A DNA stretch of 64,000 bases from Rutidosis leptorrhynchoides (Eukaryota > Streptophyta > Magnoliopsida > Asterales > Asteraceae). Position 1 is the first letter of the stretch. Every line of letters starts with the position of its first letter. A program made the position numbers and the translations under genes. Under the pieces are notes generated by a model, which was not told where the DNA came from, did not search any database, and was given only the letters and a program-made list of their open reading frames with translations. The stretch covers positions 367,435,001 to 367,499,000 of the forward strand of contig NC_092340.1 in assembly GCF_046630445.1 (NCBI RefSeq). The letters are read 5' to 3'. Shown here in pieces: positions 52,985 to 64,000 of this stretch.

Positions 52985-54651
52985 TGTTACGATCGCTCCA
53001 AATCCATATGGACGAACACGTCATTCATCGATTTCATTGCGAGGTATTTGACCTCTATATGATACGTTTTGTAAACATTGCATTCTTTTGAAAAGGCACA
53101 CCATCAATGAATATTTAAATCAAAGGTTCTCGACATCTGATGATTTCTATATATAGACAATCACCGTAAATAATAGTTTACAATAGTAATTCCGTTGACA
53201 ATGCAGTCAAAATAAGATACATGGTGATGATTTTGTGAATAAAACGTTTTCTTGAATAAAGCATGCAAGACTCCATGCACATAGCTTGTATAACATGTAA
53301 GCAAACAGCGGAAGACTTCTAGGAAACCTGAGAATAAACATGCTAACAAGTGTCAACACAAAGGTTGGTGAGTTCATAGTTTTAGTGTTTCGCATAATCT
53401 GTATATAAAAGTGGATCACAAGATTTCAGTTGTTTCATCCAGAAACGTTTATCAATAGATTCTACATAACAGAGCACCCTGGTAACTAAGTTTTAACGTT
53501 ATAATGATAAATACCCCATTCGTTTTAATACACGCAAACCAACGTGTCCTAAACTCAAATAACACACGTCCGTTAAAAGGCTAGTGCTCTAGCTCGGACG
53601 GGGATGTCAAGCCCTATGGATCCATATACTGTTATTCGCGCCCACCAGTCCATATCCTATGTACTGGCAGCTACTAGTTACCAAAGCTAAGGGATTTTCG
53701 GTTCAAACTCAGTGTAGAATTAAGTATGTACTTGTATCCATTGAGTTTAAAATAAATTACATGTATTCTCAGCCCAAAAATATATATTGCAAAAGCAATT
53801 AAAAAGGGAGCAATGAAACTCACCTTAGCAGCACATAAAGTTGTTCATCGTAATGTGACCGAAACTCGGAATATCAAATAATCGTAGGTCTCAACCTAGA
53901 GAACATATGTTGGTCAATAAATGTCTATCAAGCTAGGTCAGGTCATAGTGTATCACAATCCTAATGCTCGAGATCGACATACAAAAGTTATCCAAAGTCG
54001 TTTCAAAAAGTTAATTTTGACAATAGTTCAATAAAACGAGATATACCTTGTATAAGGATTCATTTACTCGGTTGGTAATATTCAAAAATCCATTTTATCA
54101 ATCTCGTAAACAAGTTGTTTAAATCTTAATTGTAGATTCAAAAGCAATTTCAATTAACGTCAGTCATAATTCAGTTGATCATATCTTTTAATCCGTTCAT
54201 CGAAACTATTCGATATCTAAATAAAAAGTTATTGATTTTTCATTAGCTTTCCATAAACATGCATATCATATACCTTTTACCAGTAATATATGTATTTAAT
54301 TCATGATTCATTATAAACTGTTTAACGACGAAATTTAGCATACTAGCATGTATAAATATATAAACTCGAGCACTAGACATGGATACACTATTAATTTATA
54401 AAAGATAAAATATAAATGCTTACGTATCAGTATTGAGATTCAATATTTCAGAAAAGTACGTAGACGCAACAGAGATGCTAAACACTAGGTTTGATTCATA
54501 AATATACCCCCGAACATTACCCATAACCTCTTTGGCAATAACCCATAATTTCTTTAGCTCTATCCCGCTCGTAAAACTCATTTTTAAAATGACACGCTCA
54601 TGACCTCGTCGTAGTATTTTATGTATATATACTACTAATAATAATATTAGG

Positions 54652-54734
<83 letters not shown>

Positions 54735-55799
54735 GTTACAGAGAAAAGAAAAAGAAATGTGGAAGTGTGTGAGAGTGTCGAGCAAACTGGCCAATTTATA
54801 GAATGTTTCTGAATCCTGACTGCCATGCGATCGCATGGGTTTTATGCCTATTTCTCATGCGATCGCATGGCCCCAAAATCCAGCTCACAAATTTTTGTTG
54901 TTTTGTTTGTCGACATAATTAATAATAATATATATAATATATATAATTTAAATAATTAATTATATATTATATTAAATTCATGTGCATAGTTGACTTGTAA
55001 TTTTTGTTCCGATAAGTCGTATGTCGTCACTCGACTTATGTCCCAGTTTCGGTTTTTCGAACGTCCTTTCGTACGCTGAGAAAACTTGCATTTTACGTTT
55101 TGGGATACGTACCTTTGTCAAAATATAGCCTTAAATTATCCCTAAACTATATCACTCGAAATATAATTTATACATTTGAGTGTTTTGGTCATTTACTTCT
55201 ATAAATCATTGTCTCGTTATTTATTAATATAATAATATTTATCAAACGTTTCATAGCCAAGTTAATATCTATTCTCAATATTTATAAACACATTTTAAAA
55301 TACATATCGCAATTTATTCATATAATTAATTCTTAACAATTAATATTCTAATTATCGTATGTGTCCAAAGTACGTTATTTAAACAAACACTTTATCATTT
55401 ATACCGAATACCGTTAAAAAAGGAATAATTTCTCAAATCAGTGTGGTCCTCACAACAAAGACCCGTAACAATATCATAATCATTAAGAGACTTAATAAAT
55501 ATCTTTTCATTCAATCGTTTGGCATAATCTTTTACTCCGTAGTTAAATATATCAATCAAATAATTAAACCAACAAGGTTAATGCACAGTATCGTTTTCAT
55601 AACACTTTGTTACGTTTTCAAGTTATAGTATATGTATCTATTTACATATAATTGTTCGTGCATCATCGTGAATAAACGAAGGGTAATTGAATATTTCAAA
55701 AGTTTGAGATTTAACTTCATAGACTTTGTTTATCGTGTCAAAAACGTTAATCATACAAGATTAAGTTTAAATTTGGTCAGAAATTTTCGGGTCATCACA
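52985..55799 (-). repeat. Element B 5' LTR (2.82 kb)
   Basis: Near-identical to 46401-49286. LTR hairpin at 53354-53367, (TAA)n at 54652-54732, palindromes at 54822-54870. The Leu-rich frame 54420-54836 is the TAA array read on the minus strand. Confidence 0.92.
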
Positions 55800-57082
55800 T
55801 TAATCAACTTGTATTGTATATTATGTAATCTTGAGATACAATAGACACGTATACAATGTTTCGACCTATCATGTCGACACATCTATTTATATTTCGGAAC
55901 AACCATAGACACTCTATATGTGAATGTTGGAGTTAGCTATACAAGGTTGAGGTTGATTCCAAAATATATATAGTTTGAGTTGTGATCAATACTGAGATAC
56001 GTATACACTGGGTCGTGGATTGATTCAAGATAATATTTATCGATTTATTTCTGTACATCTAACTGTGGACAACTAGTTGTAGGTTACTAACGAGGACAGC
56101 TGACTTAATAAACTTAAAACATCAAAATATATTAAAAGTGTTGTAAATATATTTTGAACATACTTTAATATACATGTATATATTGTTATAGGTTCGTGAA
56201 TCAACAGTGGCCAAGTCTTACTTCTCGACGAAGTAAAAATCTGTGAAAGTGAGTTATAGTCCCACTTTTAAAATCTAATATTTTTGGGATGAGAATACAT
56301 GCAGGTTTTATAAATGATTTACAAAATAGACACAAGTACGTGAAACTACATTCTATGGTTGAATTATCGAAATCGAATATGCCCCTTTTTATTAAGTCTG
56401 GTAATCTAAGAATTAGGGAACAGACACCCTAATTGACGCGAATCCTAAAGATAGATCTATTGGGCCTAACAAACCCCATCCAAAGTATCGGATGCTTTAG
56501 TACTTCGAAATTTATATCATATCCGAAGGGTGTCCCAGAATGATGGGGATATTCTTATATATGCATCTTGTTAATGTCGGTTACCAGGTGTTCACCATAT
56601 GAATGATTTTTATCTCTATGTATGGGATGTATATTGAAATATGAAATCTTGTGGTCTATTGTTACAATTTGATATATATAGGTTAAACCTATAACTCACC
56701 AACATTTTTGTTGACGTTTAAAGCATGTTTATTCTCAGGTGAATACTAAGAGCTTCCGCTGTTGCATACTAAAATAAGGACAAGATTTGGAGTCCATGTT
56801 TGTATGATACTGTGTAAAAACTGCATTCAAAAAACATATGTCGATGTAATATATTTCTATTCTAAACCATTATGTAATGGTCGTGTGTAAACAGTATATT
56901 TTAAATTATCATTATTTGATAATCTACGTAAAGCTTTTTAAACCTTTATTGATGAAATAAAGGTTATGGTTTGTTTTAAAAATGAATGCAGTCTTTGAAA
57001 AACGTCTCATATAGAGGTCAAAACCTCGCAACGAAATTAATTAATATGGAACGTTTTTAATCAATAAGAACAGGACATTTCA
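55800..57082 (+). repeat. Element C2 3' LTR, last segment
   Basis: Resumes with ttaatcaacttg and matches 27742-29021 to the end aggacatttca. Followed directly by the C1 acidic ORF. Confidence 0.92.
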
Positions 57083-57339
57083 AACACCATTGACCATAAT
57101 TAACTTTGGTCGGTTGGTTGAGGATTTTCTTCTACTTAACCTTTTATTATTTCCCCCACTGGTTCTATTTCTTCTTCCGGTTCCGATTCTTCTTCCGGTT
57201 CCGATTCTTCTTTCGGTTCCGACTCTTCTTCCGGTTCCTCTTCGGGAACTTGTGAATCAGTCCACGAATCATTCCAATTTACATTTGACTCTTCATTATT
57301 ATTAGGTGAGTCAATGGGACTTGTTCTAGAGGTAGACAT
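57083..57339 (-). pseudogene. Acidic ORF of element C1, upstream half
   Basis: Starts MSTSRTSPIDS at 57339 and keeps the Glu/Pro repeats. A one-base deletion relative to C2 (aaaaggtta against aaaacggtta) shifts the frame into a stop near 57136. The rest of the gene lies at 25414-25775 beyond C2. So it was probably dead or dying independently of the C2 insertion. Confidence 0.85.
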
Positions 57340-57534
57340 CTATCACATAATATCAAACACGTTAAGGGATTAATATATCACATAATATTCACATGTTAAA
57401 AATATATAGTTTCCAACAAAATTTGTTAAGCAATCATTTTTCAAGTAAACACGGTCGAAGTCCAGACTCACTAATGCATCCTAACAAACTCGATAAGACA
57501 CACTAATGCAAAATTCTGGTTCTCTAAGACCAAC

Positions 57535-57546
57535 GCTCGGATACCA
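57535..57546 (-). other. Primer-binding site of element C1
   Basis: The minus strand reads tggtatccgagc, with the same one-base departure from the usual tRNA-Met complement as C2. 2 nt from the LTR. Confidence 0.85.
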
Positions 57547-57548
57547 AC

Positions 57549-57947
57549 TGAAATGTCCCATTCATATTGATTATAAACGTTCCATATTAATTGATTTTGT
57601 TGCGAGGTTTTGACCTCTATATGAGACGTTTTTCAAAGACTGCATTCATTTTTAAAACAACCATAACCTTTATTTTATCAATAAAGGTTTCAAAAGCATT
57701 ACGTAGATTATCAAATAATGATAATTTAAAATATACTGTTTACACACGACCATTACATAATGGTTTACAATAGAAATATATTACATCGACATATGTTTCT
57801 TGAATGCAGTTTTTACACAATATCATACAAACATGGACTCCAAATCTTGTCCTTATTTTAGTATGCAACAGCGGAAGCTCTTAGTATTCACCTGAGAATA
57901 AACGTGCTTTAAACGTCAACAAAAATGTTGGTGAGTTATAGTTTTAA

Positions 57948-58042
<95 letters not shown>

Positions 58043-60913
58043 AATCGTAACAATAGACCACAAGATTTCATATTTCAATACGCATCCCATACATAGAGAT
58101 AAAAATCATTCATATGGTGAACAGATGGTAACCGACATTAACAAGATGCATATATAAGAATATCCCCATCATTCAGGGACACCCTTCGGATATGATATAA
58201 ATTTCGAAGTACTAAAACATTCGGTACTTTGGATGGGGTTTGTTAGGCCCAATAGATCTATCTTTAGGATTCGCATCAATTAGGGTGTCCGTTCCCTAAT
58301 TCTTAGATTACCAGACTTAATAAAAAGGGGCATATTCGATTTTGATAATTCAAGCATAAAATGTAGTTTCACGTACTTGTGTCTATTTTATAAATCATTT
58401 ATAAAACCTGCATGTATTCTCATCCCAAAAATATTAGATTTTAAAAGTGGGACTACAACTCACTTTCACAGATTTTTACTTCGTCGGAAAGTAAGACTTG
58501 GCCACTGGTCGATTCACGAACCTATAACAAATATGTACATATATATCAAAGTATATTCAAAATATATTTACAACACTTTTAATACATTTTGATGTTTTAA
58601 GTTTATTAAGTCAGCTGTCCTCGTTAGTAACCTACAACTAGTTGTCCAACGTTAGATGTACAGAAAAAAATTGATATATATTATCTTGAATCAATCCACG
58701 ACCCAGTGTATACACGTCTCAGGCTAGATCACAACTCAAAGTATATATATTTTTAGAATCAACCTCAACCCTGTATAGCTAACTCCCTCATTACTGCATA
58801 TAGAGTGTCTATGGTTGTTCCAAATAATATATACACATGGGTTGATATGATATGTCAAAACATTTGCATACGTGTCTATGGTATCCCAAGATTACATAAT
58901 ATATTAGAATACATGTATAATACAATATAAGTTAGCTAGGATATGATTAATATAGATTTGTTATCAATTTTCACGTTGCTACAACAAGAAAAATTATCCA
59001 ATCTTGTTTTACCCATAACTTCTTCATTTTAAATCCGTTTTGAGTGAATCAAATTGCTATGGTTTCATATTAAACTCTATTTTATGAATCTAAACAGAAA
59101 AAGTATAGGTTTATAGTCGGAAATATAAGTTATAAGTCGTTTTTGTAAAGGTAGTCATTTCAGTCGAAAGAACGACGTCTAGATGACCATTTTAGAAAAC
59201 ATACTTCCACTTTGAGTTTAACCATGATTTTTTGGATATAGTTTCATGTTCATAAGAAAAATCATTTTCCCAGAAGAACAACTTTTAAATCAAAGTTATC
59301 ATAGTTTTTAATTAACTAACCTAAAACAGCCTGCAGTGTTACTACGACGGCGTATGTCCGGTTTTACAGTGTTCTTCGTGTTTTCAGGTTTTAAATCATT
59401 AAGTTAGCATATCATATAGATATAGAACATGTGTTTAGTTGATTTTAAAAGTCAAGTTAGAAGGATTAACTTTTGTTTGCGAACAAGTTTAGAATTAACT
59501 AAACTATGTTCTAGTGATTACAAGTTTAAACCTTCGAATAAGATAGCTTTATATGTATGAATCGAATGATGTTATGAACATCATTACTATCTCAAGTTTT
59601 CTGGATAAAGCTACTAGAAATGAGAAAAATGGATCTAGCATCAAAGGATCCTTGGATGGCTTGAAAGTTCTTGAAGCAGAATCATGACACGAAAAACAAG
59701 TTCAAGTAAGATTTCCACTCGAAATAAGATTGTTATAGTTATAGAAATTGAATCAAAGTTTGAATATGAGTATTACCTTGTATTAGAAACATATCTTACT
59801 GTAAATAAGAAAGATTTCTTGAGGTTGGATGATCACTCTACAAGATTGGAAGTAAGCTAGCAAACTTGGAAGTATTCTTGATTTTATGAAACTAGAACTT
59901 GTAGAATTTATGAAGAACACTTAGAACTTGAAGATAGAACTTGAGAGAGATCAATTAGATGAAGAAAATTGAAGAATGAAAGTGTTTGTAGGTGTTTTTG
60001 GTCATTGGTGTATGGATTAGATATAAAGGATATGTAATTTTGTTTTCATGTAAATAAGTCATGAATGATTACTCATATTTTTGTAATTTTATGAGATATT
60101 TCATGCTAGTTGCCAAATGATGGTTCTCACATGTGTTAGGTGACTCACATGGGCTACTAAGAGCTGATCATTGGAGTGTATATACCAATAGTACATACAT
60201 CTAAAAGCTGTGTATTGTACGAGTACGAATACGGGTGCATACGAGTAGAATTGTTGATGAAACTGAACGAGGATGTAATTGTAAGTATTTTTGTTAAGTA
60301 GAAGTATTTAGATAAGTGTCTTGAAGTCTTTCAAAAGTGTATGAATACATATTAAAACACTACATGTATATACATTTTAACTGAGTCGTTAAGTCATCGT
60401 TAGTCGTTACATGTAAGTGTTGTTTTAAAACCTTTAGGTTAACGATCTTGTTAAATGTTGTTAACCCAATGTTTATAATATCAAATGAGATTTTAAATTA
60501 TTATATTATCATGATAATATGATGTATGAATATCTCTTAATATGATATATATATACATTAAATGTCGTTACAACGATAATCGTTACATATATGTCTCGTT
60601 TCAAAATCATTAAGTTAGTAGTCTTGCTTTTACATATGTAGTTCATTGTTAATATACTTAATGATATGTTTACTTATCATAATATCATGTTAACTATATA
60701 TATATATCCATATATATGTCATCATATAGTTTTTATAAGTTTTAACGTTCGTGAATCACCGGTCACTTGGGTGGTCAATTGTCTATACGAAACCTATTTC
60801 AATTAATCAAGTCTTAACAAGTTTGATTGCTTAACATGTTGGAAACACTTAATCATGTAAATAACAATTTCATTTAATATATATATAAACATAGAAAAGT
60901 TCGGGTCACTACA
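57549..60913 (-). repeat. Element C1 5' LTR (3.37 kb)
   Basis: Matches 16221-19603. Intact LTR hairpin caaca-aaaa-tgttg at 57917-57930 and (TA)n at about 57951-58041. Followed by the aatca duplication and LINE sequence. Confidence 0.92.
57951..58041. repeat. (TA)n in C1 5' LTR
   Basis: About 45 TA units, shorter than the partner at 16621-16732. Confidence 0.95.
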
Positions 60914-61424
60914 AATCAACTGTTTCAGATTTGAGCAGGGAGGTGAACATGATCGTTAGATGTGGACTATAGACACTGATGGTCGGTTTCGGGTTAAGAC
61001 ACTAGCATCCACAATTGATGCTCAGTTGCTTGGCTCAAATAGATCGTCAGCAAGCACCTTACGTAATAACATTATTCCAAAAAAGATCGAGATCTTCGCA
61101 TGGCGAACACGCAAAAAAAGACTTCCAGTTCGAATAGAATTAGACAAGCGGGGGATTGACCTTGATAGTGTCCGATGCCCACTTTGTGATGACGATTTGG
61201 AATCCGTAGAACACTCGATTATTTTTTGTAAACACGCTCTCGATATTTGGGAGAGGGTGTACAAGTGGTGGAATATGGGATCCTTTTCTAGCTATAGCAT
61301 TGAAGAAGCTCTTGGTGATGATCCCGCGTCGCATGGTTCCAAGTTTGGTAAAAAGTTTTGGCTAGCCGTGAGATGGGTTAGCGCATACCTTATATGGAAA
61401 AATAGAAACAACAAAGTCTTTTGA
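60914..61424 (+). pseudogene. LINE C-terminal zf-RVT zinc-binding region
   Basis: After a tag stop at 60957 the frame reads WTIDTDGRFRVKT, then KKIEIFAWR, and a Cys/His set CPLCDDDLESVEHSIIFC (about 61180-61230). This is the reverse-transcriptase zinc-binding domain found at the C-terminus of plant L1 pol. It ends with a WKNRNNKVF motif and a stop at 61422. The finger residues are intact, but the protein upstream is broken. Confidence 0.88.
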
Positions 61425-61735
61425 GGGACTAATTGGACCGCTCCGGTGACTTTCAATGAAATACAAATTAGGTCGTTCGAGTGGATTTCTACAAGATCGA
61501 AGGGCAAGAAACTTGATTGGCTCACATGGTTATCTTGTCCCTCCTCTTATCTTTCGAGCTGATGAGTCTGTTCCTTTCTGGTCCTAGATAATAGGCGGTT
61601 TTCGAGTCTATATGTAATTATTTGATGTTTTCATGTCCTAGTTTGTAACTATCTCCAATACTCTATTGGAGATCTATACTCTTTGTTTTCGTTGCTTTTA
61701 ATATAATTGCTTGCTTTTCTAAATAAAATAAAAAA
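60914..61735 (+). mobile_element. L1-type LINE, right segment and 3' end
   Basis: Resumes the LINE after C1. Coding runs to about 61424, then a 3' untranslated region ends in an A-rich tail (ctaaataaaataaaaaatt, about 61719-61737). The LINE target duplication cannot be checked because its 5' end is off-window. Confidence 0.85.
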
Positions 61736-62899
61736 TTAATATAGTTGATCTTCTGAATATCAGACATCCAACAAGCAGACTCGCATTCAAGCGTAAGTGA
61801 TCAAAAATTATCACCTTGTATCAGAAATCATCATGCTACAACGCAAGAGCCTCAATTCTCTTGTTATCCATAAATGACGAACATATTTATATTTAATGGG
61901 TGGAATTTAACCGGTTTTTCTCCACATGCATATAAGCATATTATATTTGACTTTTTGTGTTGCTAGTTATACCATAGAGAGGTTTGCTTTAAACACAAAA
62001 AATTAAATGTGTACCTTCTATTTATTTACATAATAAGTGTCATTTTAAAAGTAGATAATTAACTATATATATTTACTAGGAGTCAATGCCCGTGCGTTGC
62101 ACGACTTGTCTCAAATTTCACTATTTTGAAATTCGTGTTCCGAATGGTTTGAGTTATGGTGGGAATTGGTTGAAAACATATTACCTTAAAGTGAAAGTTG
62201 ATGTTCGTCCCATTATGCAAGTGGTCAAGTAGAATTTTGTGCATATAATTTGTTTGCTACTATGAAAATCTGCACATTCAGGTCATATGTACTAACCAGA
62301 AAACTATATATAAACAAAAGTTTAATAAATGTGGTTAAATGAGTTAACAAATGATATCAAAGTTTACATATTGTAATACGATTCATAATATTAAAACATA
62401 TATTACCTTTAAATTTACCATTAAATTTTTGAAGATATTTCTTTATGACTTCATATGTGACAATAAGTAGATATATAATAATTGGAGTATATAAAAAAAA
62501 TGTTAAATATAAACAAGAACCGTTACGTATTACTACACCACAAAATATAAAACTCGTGAATATAATAAAATTGAAGGTTCATAACAATGAATAACAATTA
62601 ATATGAAATTAATAATTATTTATTAACTATTATAATAAAGATATATAACACCATCAAGAGTAGTAAACCTTATAAACTTTACAATAACTGTTGTCTTTTT
62701 ATTTTCCTTAATTTAATTTTAGTTATAAACATTCATTCATAATAAGTAAAATTTATGTGTCATAAATTATATGATTAGTTTTTTCTTTTATTTTCCTTAT
62801 CATTATTTTGTCATAAATTTAAAATTAAGCAATGACATAATTAATAATAGTAGTTTCAAACTTTTTATTTTTCATATTTATATTAATAGATATCGTTGC

Positions 62900-62999
<100 letters not shown>

Positions 63000-63097
63000 T
63001 TTATGGAAATTAATTAAATAAACATGATCTATATTTTTACATGAATAAAAAACATTACACATATAATAATCATACTTATATAAATTATAACTAAAAC

Positions 63098-63212
<115 letters not shown>

Positions 63213-63739
63213 TAGTAATAATAATTATAATAATAATTATAATTAATCGTAATCGTAATCATATTCATAAAAATCGAGAATACTATATTAGTAATATGAT
63301 GTGCTCTTTTGTATGATTAATATGAAAAATGGAATGAAGATGACATATTTATAGGCAAAAAAAAAAATAACTTACGTTACTTAGAAGATGAAAGGTTTAT
63401 ATATTTATTGTTCATTAATTGTTTAAAATATATTTATGACGTTTTTATTTAATATGGTATTTATCTTTCTTTTTTTAATTTTTTACCATAATAATTTTTA
63501 ACCTTTTTTAACCGTCTGTTAAATTTAATGGGTAAATTTTATTGAGTTAACCGTATTTAATACACTATACTTATGATTCTAGGACTGATATATAGATTCT
63601 TTGTTATACTTTTTCTCAAAAGGAGGAAAGTGACATCTGATTTTTAAAAGAAAGAAATATTGATTACGTTACCTAAAACTCGATGCCACACGCTAACAAG
63701 ACATTTAATTGTGAGTGGAGAAAATATATACGAATGTAT

Positions 63740-63960
63740 TTTTTTTTTTCTTTCAAAAAGACATCAAGACCCCTTGTGAACAATACAAAAACGACAACCT
63801 TTTATACATATACTAACAAGTATTCGGGTCGGTCCGCTTCGCTGGGCCCAAAATCGCTAGCCTGAAAGAAGAAAAAAAAACGCCCCCTGCAAGAATCGAA
63901 CCTGCACCCATCTTGAAACATAAAGGCCACAAAACCACCAAGCCACTTATGTCTTTGTGT
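63740..63960 (-). mobile_element. Probable tRNA-derived SINE
   Basis: On the minus strand, box A tggcttggtgg (63935-63945) and box B ggttcgattct (63892-63902) are spaced as in a tRNA. Box B lies in a T-arm: gcagg-ttcgatt-cttgc. The body runs left to a T-run at 63739-63750, which is an A-tail on the minus strand. Length about 215 nt fits plant SINEs. No clear target duplication was found by eye; a decayed tRNA pseudogene is the alternative. Confidence 0.6.
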
Positions 63961-64000
63961 TATTATTTTACAGTGTTTAATATATATCCCTTAAAATTAG

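Overview
This window is plant nuclear DNA. Nearly all of it is a stack of nested retrotransposons. An L1-type LINE with endonuclease, reverse transcriptase and a zf-RVT finger, Ty3/gypsy chromovirus-like polyproteins, LTRs of 2.2 to 3.5 kb and primer-binding sites matching plant initiator tRNA-Met all point to a flowering plant. The element types fit an Asteraceae eudicot best, but that is inferred from family resemblance and was not tested. I see no ordinary host gene, operon, rRNA or CRISPR array.

Layout, outermost layer first. (1) A dead LINE on the + strand begins left of the window; its visible pieces are 12123-16220 and 60914-61735. (2) Its left part is interrupted by Ty3 element E (+), whose integrase end and 3' LTR are at 8542-12122. 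E is interrupted by non-autonomous LTR element A (-, 1-8541). (3) Its right part is interrupted by Ty3 element C1 (-, 16221-60913, target duplication aatca). (4) C1 is interrupted inside its acidic ORF by sister element C2 (+, 25776-57082, duplication aacac). (5) The 3' LTR of C2 carries two further insertions: gag-bearing element D (-, 36651-45424, duplication aagaa) and non-autonomous element B (-, 46401-55799, duplication ttaat). The intact 5' LTR of C2 shows both uninterrupted target sites. To the right of the LINE (61736-64000) lies AT-rich DNA with microsatellites and a probable tRNA-derived SINE.

The unusual biology is cargo. The C family carries two extra ORFs between primer-binding site and gag: a glutamate-rich protein and an F-box protein of the At1g67623-like type. 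Both C copies have them, so they travel with the element. The pol-less A and B elements share a captured fragment of a cytosolic poly(A)-binding protein, a leader-proximal coiled-coil ORF, and a 57-residue two-helix membrane ORF on the strand opposite to the element. The codon-position pattern of that ORF looks like purifying selection, and it has its own conserved TATA box.

A, B and C also share terminal signals: a hairpin plus purine-rich box at the 3' LTR edge and a second copy of that box near mid-element. A, B, C and D share a 14-nt hairpin in the LTR whose stem covaries among families. This suggests that A and B are mobilised by C-type machinery. All gag-pol frames in the window are broken. 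The F-box frame and acidic frame of C2, the antisense ORFs of A and B, and ORF1 of B are open.
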